A stretch of DNA of 64,000 nucleotides from Punica granatum (lineage: Eukaryota > Streptophyta > Magnoliopsida > Myrtales > Lythraceae): contig NC_045128.1 of assembly GCF_007655135.1 (NCBI RefSeq), positions 19,686,811-19,750,810 of the forward strand, written 5' to 3'. Shown piece by piece: positions 55,028 to 64,000 of the stretch. The notes beneath the pieces are model-generated. The model saw nothing but the letters and a program-made list of their open reading frames with translations, had not been told where the DNA came from and ran no database searches. Within the stretch, counting starts at the first letter, position 1, and each line of letters opens with the position of its first letter. A program made the position numbers and the translations under genes.

Positions 55028-56374
55028 TTAAGTGAGCTTACCTTGTTCCACATCTATTAATGCTTTACCTGTCGCAAGGAACGGTCTGCCAAGGATCATG
55101 GGCACCTCTCTGTCCTCCTCCATCTCCAAGACTATGAAGTCGACTGGAAATATGAATTTGTCTACCTTCACCAGGACATTCTCGACAATACCCTTTGGAT
55201 ATTTGATACTCCTGTCAGCAAGTTGCAAGGTAATATGAGTTTTCTTGCATTCTCCAAGTCCAAGTTTCCTGAAAATAGACAGAGGCATTAAATTTATACT
55301 TGCACCTGAATCGATAAGAACGTTCTCAAAATGAAAATTCCCTGTAGTACAAGGAACAGTGAAACTCCCCTGATCTCTTTGTTTGCGTGGTAAGTTAGGC
55401 AAGTCCTTTTGGAGAATCATAGAACACTCTCCTGTAAGCATCACAGGCTCACTCCCATCAAACTTCCTCTTTTTAGTGAGCAGATCCTTCATGAATCTAG
55501 CATATGAAGGCATCTGCTGGAGTGCTTCTGCAAATGGAATGTTGATTTGCAGCTTTTTAAAGACATCTAGGAATTTAGCAAATTGGGCGTCCAACTGTTG
55601 TTGCTTCAATCTTCCTGGAAAAGGGATAGGAGGAACATACGGTTTCACCCCTAGTGACTTCTGCCTTGGTTCCTCCACCTTTTGCTTACCTTTGTCTTTC
55701 TCCGAACTCTCCTCCTGAGTTTGAGCTTTTCTATTGACTGTTTCCAATTCCTTGCCACTCCTCAGCATTATAGCATTGACACCCTTGGGGTTCTCTTCAG
55801 TGTTGCTGGGTAAAGACCCTGATGGTCTATTACTCAATTGCTGAGAAATCTGACTAATCTGACCCTCTAGGTTTCGAATAGTGGCTTGTTGATTCTGTAG
55901 CATGGTGTCAGTCTTTTGCATATAGCTCAACATGAGCTCTTCCATTCTCGACTGACTTTGCTGAGGTGGAGCATTCTGAGCAGGGCCTTGCTTTTGGAAT
56001 CCAGGTGGCGGTTTAAGTGCATTATTCTCATTCCTCCATGAGAAATTAGGATGATTACGCCACCCGGGATTGTAAGTGTTCGAATAAGGCCCTTGATTAC
56101 TCCGTTGGAAGTTGTTGACAAAGTTCACTTGCTCTCCATTGGGTGAAGCCGAGGGATTTCCAGACATGCATTCAAGAGTCGAATGTGGTCCTGAACACAA
56201 CTCGCAAAAAGCAACCTGATTAGTATTAAAAGAATGTGCTGAGGTGAGTTTACTTACCTGGGTAGTGAGAGCTGAAATCTGGGTTGTCAAATTAGCAATA
56301 GTGTCCATGTCATTGACTGATGCCACTCTTGATTTACTTCTCTCATTCTGCCAATTATGTGCACTGGAGGCCAT
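55028..56374 (-). CDS. Athila gag C-terminal part and protease
   Basis: A 448-residue frame. It contains a zinc knuckle at 57-69 (C-x2-C-x3-H-x4-C), a Gln/Pro-rich linker, and an aspartic protease with DSGAS at 355-359 and MILGRPFLATG at 426-436. It is the direct continuation of the gag at 56380-57153 after a one-base frameshift near 56385; the Met start is therefore not the natural one. The frame stops at a TAA just after GKLT, but the same frame goes on beyond it to the Ogre insertion and then into the linker and pol at 17528, so that TAA is a nonsense change. Gag forms the particle and the protease matures the polyprotein. Confidence 0.88.
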   Translation of the reverse strand: MASSAHNWQNERSKSRVASVNDMDTIANLTTQISALTTQVSKLTSAHSFNTNQVAFCELCSGPHSTLECMSGNPSASPNGEQVNFVNNFQRSNQGPYSNTYNPGWRNHPNFSWRNENNALKPPPGFQKQGPAQNAPPQQSQSRMEELMLSYMQKTDTMLQNQQATIRNLEGQISQISQQLSNRPSGSLPSNTEENPKGVNAIMLRSGKELETVNRKAQTQEESSEKDKGKQKVEEPRQKSLGVKPYVPPIPFPGRLKQQQLDAQFAKFLDVFKKLQINIPFAEALQQMPSYARFMKDLLTKKRKFDGSEPVMLTGECSMILQKDLPNLPRKQRDQGSFTVPCTTGNFHFENVLIDSGASINLMPLSIFRKLGLGECKKTHITLQLADRSIKYPKGIVENVLVKVDKFIFPVDFIVLEMEEDREVPMILGRPFLATGKALIDVEQGKLT

Positions 56375-56379
56375 CTCTT

Positions 56380-57153
56380 CTATACAACACTTGCTTCATC
56401 ATAATTCTTACCCATCAGTGCGCCTCCTGCTGCAGCATCTACTAGAGACCTCAATGTATCATCCAGGCTAAGATAGAAGACCTCAATTAGGAGATTATCT
56501 GGCAATCCGTGATGTGGGCACTTTCTGATTGCCTCCTTGAATCTCTCCCATGCCTCATAAAGTGATTCACCATTGAACTTGGTGAAGTTAGTGATTTCGT
56601 TCCTCAATCTTGCAGTCCTAGCTGGTGGGAAAAATCTCCTGAGAAACTTAGATGAAAGGTCGGCCCGGGTGGTGATGGACTCTTGTGGCAGTGAATTGAA
56701 CCAGGCTCTCGCTTTATCCCTAAGTGAGAAAGGAAAAAGCTGTAATCTAATAACATCATCAGTGACATTATTCATCTTTACCGTGTTACAGTATTGGAGG
56801 AATCCTGCAATATGCTCATCAGGACTCTCGTTGGAATATCCTCCAAACTGATTTGATTGAACAATCTGGATGAGTGCTGGCTTCAGTTCAAAGTTATTAG
56901 CTGGAATAGTGGGCCTTCTGATCGCAGAACCCATAATAGTAGGTACTGCATAGTCTCGAAGTGCTCTGGCAGCACCTTGTATTTGGCAGTTGATGTCATC
57001 ATCTGCCATCTCAACTACCTGCAATTCTTCCCTTCTTCTATTCTCTCTTCTCAACCGATGCAAGGTGCGCTCTATCTCAGGATCTAATGGTAGAAGTTCA
57101 GCACTTCTACTCCTGCGCATAGAATACCTGCAAAGAGAACAAGAAATAAACAC
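56380..57153 (-). CDS. Athila gag N-terminal part
   Basis: A 257-residue frame with the retrotransposon gag (capsid) domain at about residues 90-240 (LFPFSLRDKARAWFNSLP; LSSKFLRRFFPPARTARLRN). The N-terminus is Arg/Glu-rich. The first Met gives a leader-like segment (FISCSLCRY); the Met at residue 12 (MRRSRSAELLPLDPEIE) is the more likely start. The frame ends at a TAG after DEASVV because of a one-base shift near 56385; the rest of gag is at 55028-56374. The primer site and 5' LTR follow closely to the right. Confidence 0.88.
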   Translation of the reverse strand: MFISCSLCRYSMRRSRSAELLPLDPEIERTLHRLRRENRRREELQVVEMADDDINCQIQGAARALRDYAVPTIMGSAIRRPTIPANNFELKPALIQIVQSNQFGGYSNESPDEHIAGFLQYCNTVKMNNVTDDVIRLQLFPFSLRDKARAWFNSLPQESITTRADLSSKFLRRFFPPARTARLRNEITNFTKFNGESLYEAWERFKEAIRKCPHHGLPDNLLIEVFYLSLDDTLRSLVDAAAGGALMGKNYDEASVV

Positions 57154-57210
57154 ACAGTAAAGTGCGCCTAAATTAACAATAGAACTAAAGGTGGTCTAAT
57201 ATTAAGGTAA

Positions 57211-57228
57211 TCCCCGGCAACGGCGCCA
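57211..57228 (-). promoter_or_regulatory. Athila primer binding site (tRNA-Asp)
   Basis: On - TGGCGCCGTTGCCGGGGA, complementary over 18 bases to the 3' end of plant tRNA-Asp(GTC) including CCA, as is usual for Athila. Confidence 0.92.
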
Positions 57229-57234
57229 AAAACT

Positions 57235-58488
57235 TGATCCACTGCAAATATATATAAAAATAAGCTCGAATTCTACCAGCAAGTGTACTGGGTCAGATCA
57301 AGTAATATAGTGATGAATAGAGTGTCGATCCCACAAGGATTAATTAAGTACTAAACCTATATTAGATTCTATTATTATCTAAGCAATCAAATTAAGAGAA
57401 TTAACTAATTAACTACTAATCAACCTAAATCGTCACAAAGAGCAGAAAGAGAATTGTATGAAAATATATCAATTGAAAGTGGGAAAAACAGAATCCACCC
57501 TAATTTCACTAATCAGATTGCCATCATGTTATATAGACTGATAGCTATGTGGTTATTCAAGTGAGTTTATCAAGCCTTCAAAATCAAAGTCTTAAACCTC
57601 TAATTAATCAATCAGCTCCCGCATCTCTAATTAATAGTGGACTCTAAATTATAATCATACACCTTCCAGTGCTATGATTTTCTAATGTCCTAAATTAATT
57701 ATCCCTAATGTCTTAGCGAATAACTAACTAGAAACATTGCATTAATCCCTGGATAATCTCTAATTAAACTAATTAACGCAGCTATCGCATTTAACTAATT
57801 AGTCTAATCAAGAATTCCTAACAAACACTATATCAACTCCCGTATCAATAGTGTTTATAACAATTATAACCAATTAAGAATTAAAATTGAAATTATAGGA
57901 ATTGCAATCATGAATCATCAACACATCTATTAATCCTATAACATGGCGACAATCATCATATTAGCTACCTAGGGTTTCATCATATTCCCACAACAGAAGC
58001 TTAGAACATCATGGAATTGAAAACACAATTATAATTCCAAGGAGTCATTGCAATAGAATTCATATTCAGCAGTAAACTCAAGATATTGAATCCTAAAACA
58101 AAAACCCAACAATTCCTTTAAGGAATTGTCTCTTCCACAATTCTTCGCTTCAAATCAATTGATCCAGGTGACGGCTCCAAACAAGACCCTCTCCAAAAAC
58201 TCTCTAGGTTAAAAGAATGGTGAAAGATGGCTCCCCCCCTCGGGTTTCCTAATCTTGTTATGAGGAGTATTTATATCCAAAACAAAAAAAAAAGATTTCC
58301 GAAAGATATAGGCTGGCTCCAAATTGCGCAAAACTCCTCAATATTGCTCGTAATTCCATCTAAGTCCTCAAAGACCTACAATATCAAATTACACATAATT
58401 AAGCACCGACTTCTTATAATTTCTATAAAATTAATAATAATTTAACATGAATTGCACAATAAAATATGAGTATAATATGCCCTTATCA
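57235..58488 (-). repeat. Athila 5' LTR (1254 nt)
   Basis: Bounded on + by TGATCCACTGC and CCCTTATCA (TGAT ... ATCA), six bases from the primer site. AT-rich, no gene. TATA box at 58268-58276 on -. Its outer edge lies directly against Tat pol sequence at 58489. Confidence 0.85.
58268..58276 (-). promoter_or_regulatory. TATA box, Athila 5' LTR
   Basis: On - ATATAAATA in GGATATAAATACTCC. Probable promoter of the Athila genomic RNA. Confidence 0.5.
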
Positions 58489-60341
58489 ACATCCGTCAAG
58501 GGGCAAGCAATTGCCGATCACATAGCAGAATTCCTGGTCGATGACGACACGCCAATCAACACGGACTTTCCGGATGAAGGAATCCTCCGGGTGGATGAAG
58601 CGAAAGAGGAACCGACATGGAAAATGTATTTTGACGGGGCCGTCAATTCCGTGGGATCCGGAGTTGGGGCAGTTTTGATATCCCCGGACGGACACCATTA
58701 CCCGGTCGCGGCAAAAGTGGATTTTCTTGTACCAACAACGTAGCCGAGTACGAGGCGTGCATTCTCGGTTTGCAAGCGGCGATCGATTTCAAGGTGAAGG
58801 AGTTAGAGGTGTTCGGTGATTCCATGCTCACAATCTTCCAAACGTTGGGGCAATGGAAGACGAAAGACGTAAAGTTAGTCCCGTATCACGAGTACCTTGA
58901 GGAATTGGCGAAGAATTTCGAGAAAATCTCGTTCACCTACACTCCACGCGCAAAGAATCAGTTCGCCGACGCACTTGCGACACTTGAGTCCATGGCGAGT
59001 ATTTCGGAGGGGAATGTCGTCGAACCGCTCGAAATCGAAGTGGCCAAACGCCCGGCCCACTGCAACGCGATCGAAGCGCCCAAAGCCAAGCCGTGGTATG
59101 AGGACATCAAGAATTTCTTGCAAACGGGCCATTATCCTCCATGTGCCGACCGCCGCGATCGAAAGACGCTCAGGCGCCTTGCGATGCACTACTTTCTGAG
59201 CGGCGAGATACTATATCGCCATTCCTTTGATTCCACGCTACTCCGATGCATTGACGAGCACGAGTCACGGCGCCTCATGGAGGAGGTACATGGAGGAAAC
59301 TGTGGGCCCCACATAAATGGCCTTATGCTCGCCAAGAAGATCATGCGCTTAGGCTATTATTGGTCCACCATGGAGACTGACTGTGTGAAGCACGTCAGGC
59401 ATTGCCACCGATGTCAAGTCTACGCTGATCTGATCAAAGCGCCTCCCAACGAGCTGCGCCCCATGACAGCACCATGGCCTTTTTCGATGTGGGGAATGGA
59501 TGTGATTGGCCCGATCAACCCCAAAGCATCTAACGGGCATATGTTCATTTTGGTGGCGATCGATTACTTCACCAAATGGATCGAGGCCATCACCCTTGCG
59601 TCGGTCACTGCAAAAGTTGTAGCCCGTTTTCTCAGACGCGATGTCATCGCCCGGTACGGAGTCCCCGCCACGATCATCACGGACAATGCCAAGAACCTGA
59701 ACAACAAGGTTATCAATGAGCTCTGTGCACAATTCAAAATCCGACACCGCAACTCCACCCCGTACCGTCCCCAAATGAACGGTGCGGTGGAAGCGGCAAA
59801 TAAGAACATCAAAAAAATCATCGAGAAAATGACGGTGAACTATAAGGATTGGCACGAGATGCTCCCCTACGCGCTCTTGGCGTACCGGACATCCATACGA
59901 ACCTCAACCGGGGCAACCCCGTACTCCCTAGTCTATGGCATGGAGGCCGTCCTCCCAATCGAAGTGGAGATCCCTTCCATGAGGATTCTTGCCGAGGCCG
60001 AACTTGCAGAAGCGGAGTGGGCAAAGCAGCGATATGAGCAACTGAACCTCATTGATGAAAAGAGGCTGAAGGTGCTATGCCACGGACAGTGTTACTAGCA
60101 AAGAATGGCTCGAGCCTTTAACGCAAGAATCCGCCACCGCGACTTTAGCCCCGGCGACCTCGTTTTGAGCAAAGTCCTACACGTCACGCCGGACTCTCGA
60201 GGGAAGTTCTCGTACAAATACGACGGCCCCTTCGTCGTCAAAGAGGTTTTCTCCGAAGGAGCAATCATTCTGAGCCATATGGACGGCACCGAAAATGCCC
60301 TCCCCGTCAACGCTGACGCCCTCAAGAAGTACTATCCGTGA
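58489..60341 (+). pseudogene. Tat pol fragment: archaeal-type RNase H and integrase
   Basis: Starts in the middle of pol (TSVKGQAIADHIAEF) directly after the Athila LTR; the RT is missing. The archaeal-type RNase H begins at about 58618 (MYFDGAV) and is split by a one-base deletion near 58722-58728. The longest open stretch is 58770-60098, with the rest of RNase H, the HHCC zinc finger and the complete integrase triad (WGMDVIGP, ITDNAKN, NGAVEAANK). A TAG at 60096-60098 then replaces a Gln codon conserved in the Ogre copy, and the integrase C-terminal domain continues in the same frame to 60341 (SYKYDGPFVVKEVF). Codon use is GC-rich compared with the Athila pol. Inactive. Confidence 0.9.
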
Positions 60342-60473
60342 GCACTTGTATATTCTTTATCCCCTGGGCTCCGTGCCCGTTCCTATTGTAAGACATTTCT
60401 GTTTCTGCAAATGAGCACCAACTCTCACCATTTGTCCAATATTAAGCTTTCTTGAGAGAAAAAAATAAACTTT
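60342..60473 (+). other. Tat 3' UTR start
   Basis: Short untranslated stretch between the pol stop and the hairpin module. Nothing recognised. Confidence 0.5.
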
Positions 60474-60762
60474 CCCGCTAGGTCGAAAACCTCTTCGAGG
60501 CGGCCTAGGCAAAAGCTAGGGAATGAGTGGCACGACTTAAAATCCCGCAAAGGGGAGTCGCGGCAAAAGGAGAGCATAAATCATTTCCTCGCTAGGTCGA
60601 AAACCTCTTCGACGCGGCTTAGGCAAAAGTTAGAGGACCCGAGGGGTGCGGTCTCACCCGAACACGGGGAACCGCCGCAAAAGGTGAGCATATATGTGAG
60701 AAAAATCAAATAAAACACCCCGCTAGGTCATCACGCATTTTGCAGCCTAAGCAAAAGTTAGG
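60474..60762 (+). other. Post-pol hairpin module, Tat copy (five hairpins, A-B-A-B-A)
   Basis: Type A at 60478-60508 (CTAGG ... CCTC-TTC-GAGG ... CCTAG), about 60592-60622 and about 60723-60750. Type B at 60531-60562 and 60648-60675 (GCGGT ... CCC ... GGG ... ACCGC). Type A is followed by GGCAAAAG-TTAGG, type B by GCAAAAGG. Same order as in the Ogre at 40190-40483. Confidence 0.78.
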
Positions 60763-61360
60763 GGGCAATTTCGGCTCGACCACGAAAGAATGGCAACACT
60801 TCTCCGTGAAGCTGCACCGAGTAGTGGTTAGACATTCTCCAACGCAAGCAAACTCTCTTCGACTCTCCAGGCTCGAGACTCGCCCTGGAATGGGGTCGAA
60901 TCGATGTATCCTTGATTTGGAGGATCCCACAAGATCCCTCCCATTACCTCTATGTACATAATTCTACGAATTATCCGTCTCAGAAAAGCTATTCTCCAAT
61001 AGGGACACGGCCGCCTTCCAAATGGCCACAGATATCATGGCCCCAACACATCTTGACATAGATTCCTTTACGCGTCGTAGTCTAAACGATTTCGCGCGGC
61101 TGACATCCTTTGCAGGCTTCTCTTTCCCCTGTGCAGGTAAGATCAGGAACCCCAAGGGACGCTCCCCGTCGACGGATTCGCGTCTGCCTCATGCGACAGA
61201 CCGTGCTCTTGGGGCACCGGAAATCATCAGGGAATGCCCCACGCCGCCTAGGTCAATAATGCTGAAAGAAGAACAAACGGTGGGAGATCACTATCAGTCA
61301 CCGCACATAAGGCAGTTCTAACCCAACCTCGATCGAGCCATGTCACGTAGCGTTTTCCGA
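60763..61360 (+). other. Tat 3' UTR middle region
   Basis: Non-coding. The part at about 60825-60955 is shared with the Ogre 3' UTR at about 40005-40135. The rest is unique in the window. Confidence 0.6.
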
Positions 61361-61364
61361 CCTA

Positions 61365-62205
61365 AATTCTGGTCACATTCGGGTCCATCCCGGTCATTCG
61401 GGTCCATCCAGGTCATTCAGGCCCATCCTGATCACATTCGGGTCCACCCCGGTCATTCCGGTCCATCCTGGTCCCATTCAGCCCCTTTCGGCCATTTGGG
61501 TCCATCCCGGTCATTCAGGTCCATCCTGGTCACATTCAGGTCCACCTCGGTCATTCAGGTCCATCCTGGTCCCATTCGGGTCCATCCCGGTCATTCAGGT
61601 CCATCCTGGTCACATTCGAGTCCACCCCGGTCATTCAGGTCCATCCTAGTCCCATTCAGCTCCTTTCGATCATTCAGGTCCTCCCGGTCTAAATTCCGGT
61701 CACTCAGGTCTTCTCAATCGTTCGGGCTCATTCGACCTAATTTCCACTTGTTCGGGTCCTTCCGGTCTAAATCCCGGTCACTTAGGATCCCTTCGATCAA
61801 AATTCCGGTCATTCGGATCCTTCCGGTCTAAATCTCGATCACCCAGGATCCATTCGGGTCTATCCCGGTCATTCGGGTCTATCCCGGTCATTCAGGTCTA
61901 TCCTGGTTCATGCATTCGGGTCTATCGCGGTCATCCAGGTCTATCCTGGATATCCTGGTTCATGCATTCGGGTCCATCCCGGTCATCCAAGTCTATCCTG
62001 GTTCATGCATTCGGGTCCATCCCGGTCATCCAGGTCTATCCTGGTTCATGCATTCGGGTCTATCCCGGTCATCCAGGTCTATCCTGGTTCATGCATTCGG
62101 GTCCATCCCGGTCATCTAGGTCTATCCTGGTTCATGCATTCGGGTCTATCCCGGTCACATTTAGGACTATCTTGATTCATGGACATCCAGGCCCATTCTG
62201 GTTCT
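61365..62205 (+). repeat. Minisatellite of 19-45 bp with alternating hairpins in Tat 3' UTR
   Basis: Built from CATTCGGGTCCATCCCGGT and CATTCAGGTCCATCCTGGT, later alternating as CGGG-TCTAT-CCCG and CCAGG-TCTAT-CCTGG with TTCATG linkers. Both monomer types form a perfect short stem, differing by a paired change. Open frames through it are repeat-derived only. Confidence 0.9.
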
Positions 62206-62274
62206 AATTCCCCGTGCAGTGTCCCAATACATCGAAGCAGGGCATGAGCAACCAGGGGGAAGCTACAACAAAAC

Positions 62275-62340
62275 GGTCGCCGGGACCAAAAAAGGGTGTC
62301 TCTCATGGTCTTTGGCTACATCCTCTAATCGAGCATGCAA
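62275..62340 (+). other. Conserved block upstream of the polypurine tract (Tat)
   Basis: Contains GGTCGCCGGGACCAAAAAAG and TCTTTGGCTACATCCTCTAA. Shared with the LARD (33835-33902) and in part with the Ogre. Confidence 0.75.
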
Positions 62341-62356
62341 CCAAAGAGGGGCAAGC
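62341..62356 (+). promoter_or_regulatory. Tat polypurine tract
   Basis: CCAAAGAGGGGCAAGC directly before TGTCAGC, identical to the LARD tract. Confidence 0.87.
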
Positions 62357-64000
62357 TGTCAGCACCCCATTTTGGCCCACCGGCTTCCCACACGAGAATC
62401 CCCAACCGAAGCTCGGGACACTATTCGTCACCCGGCGATCAGAGGCAAATAGGCGGACACGGGGTCATGAGCAACGGGAGAAGTGCACGATCCAGTGAGA
62501 AAAGCAGAGGAAAGCCATCGGAAGAACGAACGAACAGGGAATCCCCGAAACGACGGAGCTGACACTGTGGCACTATTCTTCACTGAGTCACCGAAGCACC
62601 GAAAGGTGCCCAATATGGGGCTCCAAAAATCCCTCTCAGTGCCAAAGTGACCAACGACACGTCCGGGCGCATCTCCGGGGCATCCTGCTTAAGCCGGGAC
62701 ACCCCGATCCCCCCACGGACGCCTTTTCTGACAGAGCTCCCGGGGCTCACTCCACTGACAAGCAAACGGCCCCTCAAAACGGGCCTACAGGCACTCAGGG
62801 ACCACCAGGGTCGGGGGACAAGCTTCAGACAACCTTCCGAAACTCGACTCGGTTTCCCGAAGTACGTTTCAGTGGTCACGAACGTCTCCCGGCGAGCCTT
62901 CGGGGCATTTCCACTGAAAACAGAGATCACAACGATCTTCGAGCACCCCACGACGATCCCCGAGTGCCTCGAGACATTCAGGGAACATTGAAAATCCCGG
63001 TCAAAAGTCCCTAGGTCTTCCCGGGCCAACGGTCCCCGACCGAGAACGACGAGCCAACGATCCCCTACGGGGCAAAAGGACCGCCAAAATGAATGTTGGG
63101 ATGCACAAAGAGCAATTGGGGACCAAGGGACACTAAACTCCGTTCCGAATGTCCAAACAGGGCAAAACCGACTCTCGAGGCGCCGAGTCGCCCGAGCGTT
63201 CGTTCACACGACGCATGGCGATATTAGGCTCATTCAAACCCTCGTCATTCAAGCATTCTAAATCTTCAAATTAATCGGACATCGGAGATCGGATGCGCGT
63301 TCAATCAAGTTTCAAGCGTTTCCCGGCTTTTCTCTCAATCGAATGGGACCCACAGCCTAGCCAAGCCAAGCCATCAAGCCGCGGCTCAACCCCAAGCCAC
63401 GGCTCAACCCTCGGCTCTGATTGGACGGCCCAAGCCGCGGCTCCCCCTCCCATGGCCGGCGGCTCCAAGGCTTCTCCTCCACACAATTTGAATTTTTGGC
63501 TCTTACACCCATCACTTCCTCTTACACACTTACATCCATCACACCCATCATTCTCCTTTGCCTTCCCCTACACTCAACATGACTTCTTCCCCATCTTAAT
63601 CCCTCTTAGACTCCTTCGTGAGACGCGATCTCCCATTTATACACGAACATTGTCATTTTATCATCCAAGGGCATAATCGTCATTCCGTGATTCACCGATA
63701 CCCTAGGCGTTAGGGAGTTGGAAACGCTTTGATCTATGAACGAAAAAGGGCAACTCGTTCGGGTATGAGTTTCATTCGCACGGCCCATTCCGCTCACTTT
63801 CAGTGTTTCTATCTTCCTATCGTAGATTCGGTGGTGAACATTTCATTTCAGTTGCAAAACACGAAAAACCGTATTAATCATGCATTTGGCTTAATCAAAC
63901 ATTAGACAATGGATAAGTGGAATGATAGATTCCAATCTAGAGTCAAAACACGAGTTTGGCTAATTCGGTGAAACCGCAGTGGCACTTAACTGAATAAGAG
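62357..64000 (+). repeat. Tat 3' LTR, partial, with internal deletion
   Basis: Begins TGTCAGCACCCC and follows the LARD LTR at roughly 80-85 % identity by eye. Near 63600 it jumps from the counterpart of about 23170 to that of about 25075, a loss of about 1.9 kb that includes the TATA box region. The window ends before the LTR does. No gene. Confidence 0.88.

Larger units (their letters stand above)
54970..58488 (-). mobile_element. Athila retrotransposon, 5' half (gag-protease and 5' LTR)
   Basis: Athila element on - with 5' LTR, tRNA-Asp primer site, gag and protease. It is interrupted at 54969 by the Ogre insertion and continues on the far side as pol at 14367-17528. Anything downstream of pol, including the 3' LTR, lies left of the window or was lost when the tandem array formed. 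It is inserted in the pol of the + Tat element; the other flank is not visible. Confidence 0.9.
58489..64000 (+). mobile_element. Tat retrotransposon, 3' half, extends beyond window
   Basis: Oldest layer of the nest. Visible parts are pol from the RNase H junction onward, hairpin module, 3' UTR with minisatellite, polypurine tract and a partial 3' LTR. The 5' part must lie on the far side of the Athila element, left of the window. Its pol is closely related to the Ogre pol, while its LTR and pre-PPT block resemble the LARD, so it belongs to the family the LARD derives from or a near relative. Confidence 0.88.

Noticed and set aside
58447..58488. Upstream Met extending the Tat pol fragment
   Set aside because: These codons belong to the Athila LTR; the Tat sequence begins at 58489.

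Overview
The window is plant nuclear heterochromatin, almost certainly from a seed plant. It consists of Ty3/gypsy LTR retrotransposons of the two chromodomain-less lineages, Athila and Tat/Ogre. The lineage calls rest on a tRNA-Asp primer site of Athila type, a primer site of Ogre type, a dual RNase H in the Tat pol, and a stop-containing intron between protease and reverse transcriptase. No host gene, tRNA or rRNA gene was recognised. The species cannot be named from this sequence.

Layout. Four elements are nested in one another. (1) The outermost is a Tat element on + (58489-64000). Only the 3' part of its pol, its 3' UTR and the start of its 3' LTR are visible. (2) An Athila element on - sits in that pol. 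Its 5' LTR is 57235-58488, its gag-protease 54970-57153 and its pol 14367-17528. (3) A 20.6 kb Ogre-like Tat element on - (17529-54964, TSD GCCAT) inserted between the Athila protease and reverse transcriptase. It has ORF1, gag-pro, an intron, and a pol with two RNase H domains. (4) A 16.8 kb element without gag or pol on + (21940-38758, TSD CCTGG; a LARD) inserted in the 3' LTR of the Ogre. Its two 4,840-nt LTRs differ at about 12 positions, so it is the youngest insertion.

Positions 1-19431 hold a head-to-tail array of a 5.06 kb chimeric unit made of Athila pol plus the first 1.9 kb of the Ogre LTR. Three units are complete and one is cut by the window edge. Every unit carries the Athila/Ogre insertion junction, so the amplification came after the Ogre insertion. 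Shared substitutions suggest the array grew leftwards from the parental copy at 14367-19431.

The autonomous-type elements encode capsid (gag), protease, reverse transcriptase/RNase H and integrase, but each has frameshifts or stop codons. The LARD keeps only what is needed in cis: LTRs, primer site, a leader shared with the Ogre, and polypurine tract. It probably depended on a Tat partner for proteins. The most unusual signal is RNA structure. All three Tat elements carry a matching series of short hairpins after pol (or where pol was). Each also has its own minisatellite in the 3' UTR whose monomer is a small hairpin, and the two Tat elements whose LTR 3' ends are in view share hairpins beside the primer site. 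Several stems show compensatory changes.
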